Assembly: GCF_022919835.1 (NCBI RefSeq)
Contig: NZ_CP095074.1
Location: 2,108,001 to 2,172,000, forward strand
Direction of reading: 5' to 3'
Origin: Halobacillus shinanisalinarum
GTDB lineage: Bacteria; Bacillota; Bacilli; Bacillales; Halobacillaceae
DNA: 64,000 nt
The first letter of the stretch is position 1, and every line of letters begins with the position of its first letter. A program made the position numbers and the translations under genes. Shown here one piece after another: positions 53,593-63,286 of this stretch. Below the pieces are notes generated by a model. The model searched no databases and was not told the origin of the DNA. It worked only from the letters and a program-made list of their open reading frames with translations.

Positions 53593-54299
53593 TCCCTTAT
53601 ATGCTTTAACCCTAATTTTGCTAATACGATTTGTCCTTCTCTGGTCGGGTGAACATCACCTTTAATAATATACTCAGGGTGATCCCTAAATGACTTATAA
53701 GCGTTGACCAGCTTTACATTAGTAAAGTGGCTTAAAAGTTCAATTAACGAGCTATATTGCGTGTTAATGTAACTCAACGGAGTGTCTAACTTGTCACCAG
53801 CTTCAGGATAAGGATTGTATATGTTATATACAAGTATTTCCCCCTGAGTTAACCGTTCGAGTTCGATGATAGTCGAATATACATTAAAGATTAGATCACG
53901 GACAACAAGAGCTACTTCTTCCATTTTGATGCCTTTAAGACCTTGGTTTTCTTTCAGGAGGTTCAGTAGATCATTGCCACCGATATTAACAACAACGTAA
54001 TTTGCATCTTTAATCGTACTGCGAAACTTGTCGTTGGAACGAACGGCCGTAAGCAGTTCAGAAGATGTCTGCCCCGGTACACCTAGGTTAGTCACCTCTA
54101 AATCAGCTTCATTGCCTATAATGTAAGGAAATGCTCCTCCTGAAGGAAGAGTGTTATCTTTTGTTAAGTTATAGCCATAAGGGATTGAATCTCCTATCGC
54201 TACAAGCTGTTCCGATTCACGAGCATGAATTGACTGTGGGATAAACAAACTTCCAATAAAAAGTAAGCCAACGCATAAAAGGGTAGTTACTTTTCTCAA
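53589..54299 (-). CDS. Secreted SGNH/GDSL esterase
   Basis: This 236-aa protein has a signal peptide (MRKVTTLLCVGLLFIGSLF, cleavage near HARE) and SGNH blocks: nucleophile Ser in VAIGDSIPYG, Gly in GVPGQTSSEL, Asn in NIGGNDLL, and Asp-His in GDVHPTREG. It probably hydrolyses external lipids or acyl esters. The TTG start follows AAAGGGTGACAGG. It is monocistronic. Confidence 0.87.
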   Translation of the reverse strand: MRKVTTLLCVGLLFIGSLFIPQSIHARESEQLVAIGDSIPYGYNLTKDNTLPSGGAFPYIIGNEADLEVTNLGVPGQTSSELLTAVRSNDKFRSTIKDANYVVVNIGGNDLLNLLKENQGLKGIKMEEVALVVRDLIFNVYSTIIELERLTQGEILVYNIYNPYPEAGDKLDTPLSYINTQYSSLIELLSHFTNVKLVNAYKSFRDHPEYIIKGDVHPTREGQIVLAKLGLKHIRD

Positions 54300-54420
54300 A
54301 AACCTGTCACCCTTTCTTCACGGGTGAGACCTTGTTATTGACCCGCTTACTGATCAGTATTCCAGAAAATCGGGAAATTCAATCATGTAAACGTCATCCT
54401 ATATTTTCTTTTATATCCGA

Positions 54421-54452
54421 AAAAAACAAGACGCCAACCTGCTGGCGCCTAT
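54421..54452 (-). terminator. Terminator of the CAP-domain gene
   Basis: GGCGCCAGCAGGTTGGCGTC with TTGTTTTTTTC on the minus strand, directly after the stop at 54456. Confidence 0.85.
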
Positions 54453-54455
54453 TGC

Positions 54456-55136
54456 TTATTTACCAATAAATAGTTGGGTCCAATATTGTCCATCTTCTGT
54501 GTATCCCACACCTATTTCAGTTACATTCTCATTCATAATATTTTTACGATGGCGAGGACTGTCCAACCAGCCTTTTACAACTTGATCTGGAGTTTGCTGA
54601 CCTTCGGCGATATTTTCAGCAGCCGTGTCGAATTCAATTCCGAATTGCTTCAGCATTTGAAGGGGACTGCCGTAAGTGGGCGAAATATGCGAGAAGTAAT
54701 TCTTCTTAGACATGTCCTTAGATTTGGTTTGAGCGACTCTGGCTAGCTCACCGTTAGTTTTAAGTGGCTCAAGCCCTTCCTTTTTGCGAGCTTGGTTCGT
54801 CAATTGGACAACCTGTTCTTGAAACGCTCCTGTCACTTCATCGACCCGTTGACGGTTTGTTCCTAAATGGTCCCCGTCTGCTTCAAAAAGGTCTTGATCT
54901 CGTGCTTCGGGATCTTCCATAGGAACGTGAGAATTTCCCCCTTCTGAAGGAATGTTGGCTTCAAACCGATCCTGTCCTGATCCCATCCCTATTTCCTCTC
55001 GTTGTTCAGGGCCGAAGTCTACACGATTGTAGTTATACGATTCTCGCTCAACAGCTTCTTTATTATTTCCCCCACATGCTGTCAGAACGATGGTCATAAT
55101 TAGTGCGGAAAATACTAATAATAAATCCTGCTTCAT
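54456..55136 (-). CDS. CAP-domain (YkwD-type) lipoprotein
   Basis: This 226-aa lipoprotein has the lipobox LTACGG near residue 21, an acidic linker (about 30-95) and a C-terminal CAP/SCP domain (VQLTNQARKKEGLEPLKTNG, MSKKNYFSHISPTYGSPLQM, AAENIAEGQQTPDQVVKGWL, SPRHRKNIMNENVTEIGVGY). The His/Glu pair of the CAP cleft is present. Bacillus relatives (YkwD) are secreted or spore-associated; function is unknown. Confidence 0.87.
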   Translation of the reverse strand: MKQDLLLVFSALIMTIVLTACGGNNKEAVERESYNYNRVDFGPEQREEIGMGSGQDRFEANIPSEGGNSHVPMEDPEARDQDLFEADGDHLGTNRQRVDEVTGAFQEQVVQLTNQARKKEGLEPLKTNGELARVAQTKSKDMSKKNYFSHISPTYGSPLQMLKQFGIEFDTAAENIAEGQQTPDQVVKGWLDSPRHRKNIMNENVTEIGVGYTEDGQYWTQLFIGK

Positions 55137-55266
55137 CTTATATCCTCCTCAAGGGATTAATCATCATTACTATTTGCAACGATGAAAAATTTATCCTTGA
55201 AAAATGTGGAGGAGCCCAGTGCTCTTAATTAACGCTAGTGATACTTTAAATGAACTTATCTAATAG

Positions 55267-55300
55267 AAGAAACCCTGATGCATAGAGTCACCAGGGTTTA
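55267..55300 (-). terminator. Terminator of the ectoine-like operon
   Basis: AAACCCTGGTGACTC and GCATCAGGGTTT form a stem, then CTTCT, just after the last gene of the operon. Confidence 0.75.
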
Positions 55301-55306
55301 CAAATA

Positions 55307-56755
55307 CTAAAGCATATTCTCTTGCAGCCGGAAGCAGACCACTTTAGATTCGGTCATCGACTCTATTGCATAACGAACCCCTTCACGACCAACTCCAGAG
55401 CCTTTGGTCCCGCCGAATGGCATAGCGTCAATTCGGTAATCACTGCTGTCATTAATCATAACGCCGCCAACATTCATATGTTTTATTGTGTAAAAAGCAT
55501 GATGAATGTTGCTTGTGAAAATACCCGCTTGCAAACCGTAGTCCACATTGTTTGCCTGCTCGATCGCTTGATTCAAATCCTCAACAGGTTGAATCAACAC
55601 AACAGGACCGAAAATTTCTTCTTTCGCGATTTTAGCTGTCGCGGGGACATTTGTTAATACAGTTGGATAGTAATAAACTCCTTCCCGTTTACCGCCTACC
55701 TCAATTTCAGCCCCGTCAGCAACTGCTTCGTTCACCCATGCTTCCACACGCTCAGCTTCACGTTGCTCGATCATTGGGCCGACATCTGTCAGTTCATCCA
55801 TTTTATCTCCAACTATTAGTTCAGCGGTTCGATTAACGAACGTGTCCAGAAATGTAGAATAGATCTCTCTTTCCACATAAATCCGCTGTACTCCAATACA
55901 ATTTTGGCCAACCGCTGAAAATGCCCCAGATACTGTAGACTGGACGGCATCGTGAAGATCAGCATCCTTCAAGACAATAACCGGGGAATTGGAACCAAGC
56001 TCCATGCTGATTTTTTTTGCACCAGCTCTTTGAGTGATTTTCTCTCCTGCATTTGGTCCGCCGGTAAAAGAAATCATTTTTACAGATGGATGTGTGACGA
56101 GTGTATCTCCAAGCTGACGTCCGGACCCTGTAACGACAGATAAAAACCCTTCCGGAAGCCCGGATTCTACAAAAGCCTCTGCTAATTTCAGTGCACTTAG
56201 CGGTGTAACGGAGGCCGGTTTGACTACAATGGCGTTACCCGAGGCAATTGCAGGTCCGATTTTGTGTGCCACGAGATTCAACGGGTCATTAAACGGTGTA
56301 ACTGCTCCAATCACCCCAACAGGGAAACGATATTGGTACCCAACGCGATTTTCACTTCCTTCATTTTGGTCAAAATTGATGGTTTCCCCATTCATTCTCC
56401 GTGCTTCCTCCGCACTGATTTGAATTGTTTGTGTGGCCCGCTTTACTTCACCTCGCGCTTCATTAATGGTTTTACTTCCTTCAGAAGCGATTAGGCGAGC
56501 AAATTCCTCAGCATGTTCCTTCATATAATTTGCGACCCGGTTTAAAATCGTGATCCGCTCATGCGTCGGCCAAACCTGGGTGTTCCTGTACGTTCGTTCA
56601 GCCTCTTCAATTGCGAGTGTCATATCTTGTTTTGATGCGAGAGGAACGCGAGCGATCAGTTCATTATCTTGAGGGTTGCGCACTTCGAACGTGTCTTTGG
56701 CACTAACCCATTTTCCGCCAATCAACATCTTCATCGCCTTTATTTTTGTATGCAT
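55307..56755 (-). CDS. Aldehyde dehydrogenase, DoeC-like candidate
   Basis: This 482-aa ALDH-superfamily enzyme has the catalytic Cys in GQNCIGVQ, the general-base Glu in SMELGSNSPV and the cofactor loop FTGGPNAGEKI. It is the last gene of the six-gene operon. In halophile ectoine catabolism DoeC oxidises aspartate semialdehyde to aspartate with NAD+, and this enzyme is placed to do the same. Specificity cannot be read from sequence alone. The start is the ATG 6 nt after GGAGGGG. Confidence 0.85.
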   Translation of the reverse strand: MHTKIKAMKMLIGGKWVSAKDTFEVRNPQDNELIARVPLASKQDMTLAIEEAERTYRNTQVWPTHERITILNRVANYMKEHAEEFARLIASEGSKTINEARGEVKRATQTIQISAEEARRMNGETINFDQNEGSENRVGYQYRFPVGVIGAVTPFNDPLNLVAHKIGPAIASGNAIVVKPASVTPLSALKLAEAFVESGLPEGFLSVVTGSGRQLGDTLVTHPSVKMISFTGGPNAGEKITQRAGAKKISMELGSNSPVIVLKDADLHDAVQSTVSGAFSAVGQNCIGVQRIYVEREIYSTFLDTFVNRTAELIVGDKMDELTDVGPMIEQREAERVEAWVNEAVADGAEIEVGGKREGVYYYPTVLTNVPATAKIAKEEIFGPVVLIQPVEDLNQAIEQANNVDYGLQAGIFTSNIHHAFYTIKHMNVGGVMINDSSDYRIDAMPFGGTKGSGVGREGVRYAIESMTESKVVCFRLQENML

Positions 56756-56769
56756 TGGCATCCCCTCCT

Positions 56770-57819
56770 TTATATTTTGGCCAGCTGCTTCTCCTTCTGA
56801 TAATGAATTAAGTCAATCAGCAGTGAAAAGCCTGTTTCTTTCAAGCCTGCACCTGCTCCAGTCAGCATAATTGGGCCGGCAAGGTCACATTCATAGACGA
56901 TCGCGTTTGTGGCTCCTGCTACTCCCGCAAGCGGGTCATCCGCATCAATACGTTCCGGCTTCACACTCGCCTTAATTTTCCCTTGTTCATTTTTAACACG
57001 AGCAAGCAAGCGCAATTTCTTTCCATCATGAAGGGCTTCCTGCACCTGTGCAGACGTCACGTTACTTATCCCTTCACACTCAACTTCCGCGTGAGAAAGA
57101 GATTCATCCATTAAATAATTGGCTAAAATTACTGCTTTATAACGAGCATCGTACCCCTCAACATCACTTGTAGGGTCCGCTTCAGCATAGCCCAGCTTCT
57201 GTGCTTTCTCTAGCGAATCTTGATAGGAATAGCCTTTTTCCATTTCTGTCAAAATATAATTCGTTGTTCCATTGAGAATCCCTTTTATCTCGGTAATTTG
57301 ATTACCGGCAAGTGTTTCAACAGGCATCCTTAAGGCAGGGGTTCCGCTCATTACCGTTCCTTCAAATCCAAAGAACACCTCTTGCCTTCTAGCTAATTTA
57401 GCTAATTCACGATAGGCTAAAGCGACAGGCCCTTTATTCGTTGTTATTACACTCTTTTTATTTTCAAAAGCAGTTCGGCAATGGGTAATAGCCGGCTCCC
57501 CCGTATTTACATCTGTAAAGGTTACCTCAACAATCACATCTGCGTTGGAATGGGCGATCGTATCCAAACTGCTCCATCCTCTTTTTACCCGTGGTCCACC
57601 TGCAAAGTTCTCAACCGATCCATCTTCACGGACCGCTTCAAGCAATTTCTCCACATCTAACCCGTCTGGATCATATACTGAACCTTTCACCATATCGGCA
57701 ACAGCTACAACTTTGGCATTAAGTCCGTACGAATCATCCAAGCTTTCTTTTCGCTGTAGTAAAATTTCAGCAAGGGCCTGCCCGACGCCACCGAATCCAA
57801 CAAAAGCTATATTTACCAT
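56770..57819 (-). CDS. Homoserine dehydrogenase, no ACT domain
   Basis: This 349-aa protein has the NAD(P)-binding AFVGFGGVGQALAEILLQRK and homoserine dehydrogenase core (TTNKGPVALAYRELAKLA, FEGTVMSGTPALRMPVETLA, ILNGTTNYILTEMEKG, GYAEADPTSDVEGYDARYKA). The regulatory ACT domain of biosynthetic HomA is missing, which suits a catabolic role free of threonine feedback. It interconverts aspartate semialdehyde and homoserine. Within this operon the semialdehyde would come from diaminobutyrate. Start ATG follows GGAGGGG. Confidence 0.86.
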   Translation of the reverse strand: MVNIAFVGFGGVGQALAEILLQRKESLDDSYGLNAKVVAVADMVKGSVYDPDGLDVEKLLEAVREDGSVENFAGGPRVKRGWSSLDTIAHSNADVIVEVTFTDVNTGEPAITHCRTAFENKKSVITTNKGPVALAYRELAKLARRQEVFFGFEGTVMSGTPALRMPVETLAGNQITEIKGILNGTTNYILTEMEKGYSYQDSLEKAQKLGYAEADPTSDVEGYDARYKAVILANYLMDESLSHAEVECEGISNVTSAQVQEALHDGKKLRLLARVKNEQGKIKASVKPERIDADDPLAGVAGATNAIVYECDLAGPIMLTGAGAGLKETGFSLLIDLIHYQKEKQLAKI

Positions 57820-57834
57820 TACACTTCCCCTCCT

Positions 57835-59013
57835 TTACGCTTCTAGAAGCTGATAGACACTTTTTACAATAATCGCTACCCCATCTGACAGTGCCTCTTC
57901 ATCAATATCAAAACGAGGATGGTGCAAGCTCCGTTCTTCCTCAAGCCCGCACCCGAGGAAAAACATTGCTCCGGAGATACGTGCTGTCATATGACTGAAG
58001 TCTTCACTGCCCATCCCAAATGGTTCATTAATAACCTTCATTCCGTCAGCCACTTTGCGAATCACGTTATTGATTGCTGGGTCGTTCACGAGAGCTGGTT
58101 CACCGTGGTGGACCGTTAACTCAAAGTCGCCGCCTAATGCTGTAACGACTCGGGCGGCTCCCTCAATCTCTTTTACCAGGAGTTCCCGAACTTCATTCTT
58201 GTAAGATCGAACAGTGCCTTGAATCTCAACTAAACTTGGAATCACATTATTCGCTTCCCCAGCATGGATTTGCCCAACACTTATCGTGCCAACCTCAAGC
58301 GGGTTTACCCTGCGTCCATTTAAGCTATACAGCGCCTGTAGTAAATACGTAGACATCCAGACCGGATCGTTCGTATGGTGTGGATAACCTCCATGTCCGC
58401 CATTGCCTTTTACAATTAAGTGAAAATCATCATTGTTAGCCATACTCGGCCCATCATGCACCTGAAGTTCGCCAGTCTTAAGCCATGGACACATATGAAG
58501 GGCAAGCACTGCCTCGACGTCGTCGAGAGTACCTGAACCAAGCATCTTTATTGCCCCCGTCTCCCCAAGCACATCACAATTTTCTTCAGCTGGCTGAAAG
58601 ATTAACTTCACTGTTCCTTTAAAGAGGCCATTTTTTGCATCTTCAGCCAGCAGCTTTGCTCCGCCTAACAAAATAGCGATGTGGGCGTCATGTCCGCAGG
58701 CGTGCATCACACCCGGATGTTTTGATCCGAACGAGAGTTCTGTCTGTTCATAAATCGGCAGAGCATCCATGTCCGCCCGCAGCCCAATCACAGGACCTTC
58801 CCCTGTCGTGAGGGTAGCCACAACACCATACCCTCCCACTTCAGTCTCAATAGTATAAACGTCAAACGAACGAAGGATCTGCACAATGGTCTCACTCGTT
58901 GCCTTTTCCTGAAAACTAAGTTCGGGAAATTGGTGGAAGTGCCGTCTCCATTTGGTGATTTCCGGGAGTATTGTTACAGATCGTTCAACTAAGTCCGTGG
59001 TTTTGGTTGTCAC
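57835..59013 (-). CDS. M20-family amidohydrolase, possible N-acetyl-diaminobutyrate deacetylase
   Basis: This 392-aa M20D metallohydrolase has WRRHFHQFPELSFQEKATSE, the metal-binding HACGHDAHIAILLG, QPAEENCDVLGETGA and GMGSEDFSHM. The family removes N-acyl groups from amino acids or their derivatives. Placed downstream of a DoeA-type ectoine hydrolase, it could deacetylate N-acetyl-diaminobutyrate, a step done by DoeB (a different family) in Halomonas. The GTG start follows GGGAGGGG. Confidence 0.85.
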   Translation of the reverse strand: MTTKTTDLVERSVTILPEITKWRRHFHQFPELSFQEKATSETIVQILRSFDVYTIETEVGGYGVVATLTTGEGPVIGLRADMDALPIYEQTELSFGSKHPGVMHACGHDAHIAILLGGAKLLAEDAKNGLFKGTVKLIFQPAEENCDVLGETGAIKMLGSGTLDDVEAVLALHMCPWLKTGELQVHDGPSMANNDDFHLIVKGNGGHGGYPHHTNDPVWMSTYLLQALYSLNGRRVNPLEVGTISVGQIHAGEANNVIPSLVEIQGTVRSYKNEVRELLVKEIEGAARVVTALGGDFELTVHHGEPALVNDPAINNVIRKVADGMKVINEPFGMGSEDFSHMTARISGAMFFLGCGLEEERSLHHPRFDIDEEALSDGVAIIVKSVYQLLEA

Positions 59014-59026
59014 ATGGACCCCTCCC

Positions 59027-60226
59027 TTAGTTCTTGATCATAATATCGACTGGCAGTGCTTTAAAAGCTTGCTCCAAATCCTGTATCAAATCATCAATAT
59101 CTTCGATTCCAGCTGAATAACGAATTAACCCTTCCGGAATTCCCATTGCCGCTCGTTCTTCAGGTGTACATTCCACATGACTCGTCGTTCTGGATGGCCC
59201 AACTACTGTTTCCACTGACCCAAGATTGGCCGCTCGATTGGCATACTGCAGTTTCGGCAGTAATTGACGAACGGTTTCCACACCGCCTTTAACAGAAAAG
59301 CTGAGCATGCCGCCAAAGCCCTTCATCTGTTCTTTAGCAATGTCGTGGTTGGGGTGACTTACAAGTCCAGGGTAAAATACGTCATCAACGAGCTCTATTC
59401 CTTGGAGAAACTCCGCAATTTCCTGAGCGTTTTTATTTTGCTGATCGATGCGCAGCTTCAATGTTTTCATGCCTCGAAGAAGCAAGTAAGCTGCCATAGG
59501 ATCAAGGGTGGCGCCATTAATTTCACGATAGTGATAGACCGCTTCAACAAGTTCTTTGCTTCCACAAACAGACCCGCCAAGTGCATCAGCATGACCACCA
59601 AGAAACTTCGTGGCACTATGAATCACTAAATCGGCACCAAGTTCAAGTGGATTCTGGTTGACAGGGGTAGCAAACGTATTATCAACGACTACAATAGCTC
59701 CCGCTGCTTTACCAGCTTGTGCCATCCGCTTAATATCTGTTATTTTCACGGTTGGGTTTGTCGGACTCTCCAAATAAAGTACTTTACAGCCTCTTTCAAT
59801 TTCTTGTTCAATCGCGTCATGGTCACCTGTATCGCAAAGCACGACATCTACTTTTTGTTTAGGAAGAAATTCTGTAAAAATTTTATTTGTTCCGCCATAC
59901 GTGTCTTTTATCGATACGATACGGTCGCCTGGAAATAACAAGGTGCCAAGGGTGTTACTGATTGCAGCCATGCCTGTTGAGAAACTTGTTGCTGCTTCTG
60001 CTCCTTCCAAGATGCGGATCTTCTCTTCAAAAGCTTGAACAGTTGGGTTTGTATTACGTCCATATATGTGACCAGGTTTGTTACCAATTGCCACTTCATA
60101 CCATTCATCCATATCGTCATAACCAAACGATACACTATGAACGACTGGAACTTGTGTGGCGCCAAAGGCAAGCGAGTCTTTCTCCCCAGCCCATATTGAT
60201 TTTGTACTAAATTTAGCTTCACTCAT
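59027..60226 (-). CDS. Cystathionine gamma-synthase/lyase-family PLP enzyme
   Basis: This 399-aa fold-type I PLP enzyme has the gamma-family signature: IYGRNTNPTVQAFEEKIRIL, VVDNTFATPVNQNPLELGAD and the PLP lysine in HSATKFLGGHADALGG. Members catalyse gamma-replacement or gamma-elimination (methionine, cystathionine, homoserine derivatives). No methionine gene is nearby; here it replaces the EutB/transaminase steps seen in other ectoine operons. I chose the ATG 9 nt after GGAGG, overlapping the previous stop by 8 bp. Confidence 0.87.
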   Translation of the reverse strand: MSEAKFSTKSIWAGEKDSLAFGATQVPVVHSVSFGYDDMDEWYEVAIGNKPGHIYGRNTNPTVQAFEEKIRILEGAEAATSFSTGMAAISNTLGTLLFPGDRIVSIKDTYGGTNKIFTEFLPKQKVDVVLCDTGDHDAIEQEIERGCKVLYLESPTNPTVKITDIKRMAQAGKAAGAIVVVDNTFATPVNQNPLELGADLVIHSATKFLGGHADALGGSVCGSKELVEAVYHYREINGATLDPMAAYLLLRGMKTLKLRIDQQNKNAQEIAEFLQGIELVDDVFYPGLVSHPNHDIAKEQMKGFGGMLSFSVKGGVETVRQLLPKLQYANRAANLGSVETVVGPSRTTSHVECTPEERAAMGIPEGLIRYSAGIEDIDDLIQDLEQAFKALPVDIMIKN

Positions 60227-61187
60227 TATAATCATCCTCCTTAAAGTTTAATTGCTGATAGGCGTAACGAGCGATTTGCGTGTCTTGCACCCCTGTTCCC
60301 GTCAGATCGCAAACGGTGATTTGGTTATACCCGGTTCTCCCAGGCTTTAGGCCGCTCGTAATTTCTCCTAATTCATGTACTTGATTAATTAACTTGCTGT
60401 TTGAACACGATCTAAGTTCGCCCAGTATGAGTGACTGTTCTTTTACATCACAGACGACTAAGTCCGCCTTTTCGAGCACATTAGTATCAAGCTCTTGCTT
60501 ATGCTCTGCATCTGAGCCCATGGCAGTAATATGCTGACCTTCGTTGAGCCACTCAGCCTTAAGGACCGGCTCTGTTGCCGGGGTGGTTGTAATAATAATA
60601 TCGCTGTTGTTGACGGCTTCGCTTGGCGTATTCTTAATATCCACTCGCATGTTCAACGACTTTTCAATAAATGATTTGTATTGTTCTGCCTTTTCACGAC
60701 TTCGTCCGTATACCTGGACTTGGTCTATCGGTCGAACATGTGTAAGGGCTTCTAATTGATATTTAGCTTGTGATCCTGTACCAATGATGCCGACTGTCCG
60801 GCTGTCTTCCCGACTGAGATGCTTAGTAGCTACGGCTCCTGCGGCAGCTGTGCGAATATCTGTGAGCAATCCATTGTCTGCAAGGATCGCTTGGGGTTCC
60901 CCGGTCGTTGTGCTAATGAGAATCATCATGCCGTTTGCACTGGGAAGACCCAGTTTTGGGTTGTTGAAAAATCCGGACGAAAGTTTAACGGCAAAACTGT
61001 CGTAACCTTCGATATAAGCAGATTTAATATCAACTTCGCCATTGTTAGCAGGGATATCAATTCGCATAATCGGCGGCATCGCAACTTTTTTTGTTTTAAG
61101 CGACGTGAATGCGCTTTCAATACCATCGATGACAGTTGTGTTTAATCGGACTGCGTGTTGAATTTCATCTTTTGTATAGAGACGCAT
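60219..61187 (-). CDS. Ornithine cyclodeaminase/EutC-like imine reductase
   Basis: This 322-aa protein of the ornithine cyclodeaminase/mu-crystallin family has the NAD-binding TVGIIGTGSQAKYQLEALTH, TDIRTAAAGAVATKHLS and ADLVVCDVKEQSLILGELRS. In ectoine and hydroxyectoine clusters the EutC member of this family is thought to reduce an imine intermediate. It is the second gene of the operon; its start follows GAGGTGAGG. Confidence 0.87.
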   Translation of the reverse strand: MRLYTKDEIQHAVRLNTTVIDGIESAFTSLKTKKVAMPPIMRIDIPANNGEVDIKSAYIEGYDSFAVKLSSGFFNNPKLGLPSANGMMILISTTTGEPQAILADNGLLTDIRTAAAGAVATKHLSREDSRTVGIIGTGSQAKYQLEALTHVRPIDQVQVYGRSREKAEQYKSFIEKSLNMRVDIKNTPSEAVNNSDIIITTTPATEPVLKAEWLNEGQHITAMGSDAEHKQELDTNVLEKADLVVCDVKEQSLILGELRSCSNSKLINQVHELGEITSGLKPGRTGYNQITVCDLTGTGVQDTQIARYAYQQLNFKEDDYNE

Positions 61188-61201
61188 GATTCCCTCACCT
61201 C

Positions 61202-62413
61202 CTAGCTGATTTGACCGTTTGAACTAATGTTGAATGGGTCGTTTCTGACAATCAATTCTTGCGGGTATGTGGTAAATCGTTCACTCCCTGTCTCTGTCAC
61301 GCGGAATGTTTCGCTTATCTCAATACCATCGGAATCGAACCAGAGTGCTGGTATGAGATGAAAGGTCATGTTTGGCTGCAGGACTGTGTTGTCACCCTTG
61401 CGAATGCTCGCGGTGTGCTCTCCCCAATCCGGTGGGTAATTCAGCCCGACTGAATAACCAAGACGAGATTCCTTTTCAAATCCGTACTTTTGAATACTTT
61501 TACCCCATACTTCTTCTAAATCACTGCAGGTCATACCCGGCTTTGCGGCTTGAAGCACATTTTGAATGCCTTCCGTGACTACAGATGACAAGTTGTTGAG
61601 CCTTTCACTCGGTTGACCAATTGAAACGGTTCGTGCAAGTGGAACATGATATCGTTTATAACAGCCTGCCAGTTCTACAATCACTGCACTGCCTTCAACG
61701 AATGGCCTATCTGTCCACGTGAGATGGGGGATCGATGTATTTTCCCCTGTAGGAAGTAGTGGAACAATGGCTGGATAATCACCACCGAATTCCGAGGTAC
61801 CGCGAACCATGTGGTAGTAGATCTCTGCAGCAGTATCGCACTCTCGCCCACCGGCCCGAATACTTTCGACTCCTTTAGTCATCGCCAAGTCTGCAATTGT
61901 AGCTGCCCGCTTCATATATTCAATTTCCTGGTCTGATTTAACAATCCGAACCCCATTCACTAGTAATGATGCGTCATGGAAATTCGCGTTAGGCATCCCT
62001 CGCTTTAGGCGATCAAGGGCCATTGCTGTGAAATAATAATGGTCCATCTCGACACCAACATTACGAGTGCCTTGACCAATTTGTGTCAAAATTTCGGAAA
62101 TAAAGTCCATTGGGTGATAGACACTTGAGTGCACATAGTAATCAGGGTAGGAAATAATGTTCTCATCATAGATCCACGTCTTCACCCTGGCACCATTTGC
62201 ATCCTGGAAGCGCCCAATCCATATCGGCTGCGGTTCATCGATCATAATCACAAGCATCTGATGCACGTAAAATGACCACGCATCATAGCCAGATAAATAA
62301 TTCATATTTGCAGGATCCGTAATTAATAACACTTCAATTCCTTTATCGGCCATACGTTCCTTTGTCTTCTTCAAACGACTTTGATACTCTAAAATATCAA
62401 ATGGAAGCACCAT
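61202..62413 (-). CDS. doeA: M24-family ectoine hydrolase-like (DoeA/EutD)
   Basis: This 403-aa creatinase-like M24 protein resembles DoeA/EutD: LITDPANMNYLSGYDAWSFY, QPIWIGRFQDANGARVKTWI, ETFRVTETGSERFTTYPQEL. DoeA opens the ectoine ring to N-acetyl-diaminobutyrate. The set of operon partners (EutC-like, deacylase, ALDH) supports this. M24 relatives include creatinase and Xaa-Pro peptidase, the main alternatives. It is the first gene; the ATG follows GGGAGGG. Confidence 0.8.
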   Translation of the reverse strand: MVLPFDILEYQSRLKKTKERMADKGIEVLLITDPANMNYLSGYDAWSFYVHQMLVIMIDEPQPIWIGRFQDANGARVKTWIYDENIISYPDYYVHSSVYHPMDFISEILTQIGQGTRNVGVEMDHYYFTAMALDRLKRGMPNANFHDASLLVNGVRIVKSDQEIEYMKRAATIADLAMTKGVESIRAGGRECDTAAEIYYHMVRGTSEFGGDYPAIVPLLPTGENTSIPHLTWTDRPFVEGSAVIVELAGCYKRYHVPLARTVSIGQPSERLNNLSSVVTEGIQNVLQAAKPGMTCSDLEEVWGKSIQKYGFEKESRLGYSVGLNYPPDWGEHTASIRKGDNTVLQPNMTFHLIPALWFDSDGIEISETFRVTETGSERFTTYPQELIVRNDPFNISSNGQIS

Positions 62414-62824
62414 GTTTTTTCCCTCCCTACCGTTATCTGAATAGTTTAATTACTATTACATTCATTGTATTCACTAGACTCTTTTAATGTAATGTAAAAA
62501 ATGTATGAAGTTATAAAGATAATTTTTGTACAATTTAGGAATCCGCTACTACGAGGGTTTGATTGCATAATTTTTGTAAAGAATATACGATTTGGTAAAA
62601 GGGAGATTATGAGAAGAGGGAAGTTGTAGAATGGTATGAGTTAATCGACAGAGGACTTAACCTTTTCCAGCTGCTCACGTGCTTTGCGGTTTGTGGACTG
62701 GAAGTAATTTTAAAAAAGAAAATGCTTCAGTAGCCTTCGATTGAGTTTTACAAGATTATGACCATTTCAGTGCACTTAGGTGGTATTCAGATTGATTCTT
62801 TGATATCAGAAAGGAGGAAATAAA
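62414..62824. other. Gene-free stretch upstream of the ectoine-like operon
   Basis: About 410 bp between two divergent units. It holds the operon promoter (none clear by eye), and no gene of an EnuR/MocR or AsnC-type regulator as seen next to ectoine genes elsewhere. AAAGGAGG near 62811 belongs to the DinB frame. Confidence 0.4.
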
Positions 62825-63286
62825 AAGAATGAAGAAACGCATGAAGTATTATTTAATCAACTTAAAGATTATCGCAGCTATCTGTTAGAAGTTGTAGAAA
62901 ACACAACTGTTGAAGAAGCAGAGATCATCCCAGCAGGATTCAACAATAATATCCAGTGGAACCTAGGTCATGTTTATTTAGACCAATATATGTGGATTCA
63001 AGCTATCACAAGAGAAAGCACCAACGTCCCAGAAGAATTTAACTCTTGGTTTGGATTTGGGACTAACCCAGCTGATTTTGACGACAATACCCCTTCATTT
63101 GAAAAGTTGAAGAAGCTACTTAGTGAGCAACCGCGGGAAATACAGAACACCTATAGCGATAAGTTAGAGTTGGAGTTCCCACCAACTGAAATGGGGATGC
63201 ATACTATCGAACAAGTATTAGTAAGGACCATTTTTCACGAGGGAATGCATATCCAGACACTGCTTGACCTTAAAAAGTGTATGTAG
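62825..63286 (+). pseudogene. DinB-family protein lacking a start codon
   Basis: The frame encodes a complete DinB-like four-helix protein of about 153 aa: HEVLFNQLKDYRSYLLEVVE, NNNIQWNLGHVYLDQYMWIQ (first metal His in LGH), TIFHEGMHIQTLLDL (later His pair). AAAGGAGG lies 7 nt before the codon where the start should be, but that codon is AAG (62825); the only ATG nearby is in another frame and stops after 19 codons. The first in-frame ATG is at 62990, after the first metal ligand, so it would give a broken protein. A single T-to-A change in the start codon explains this. Confidence 0.65.
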
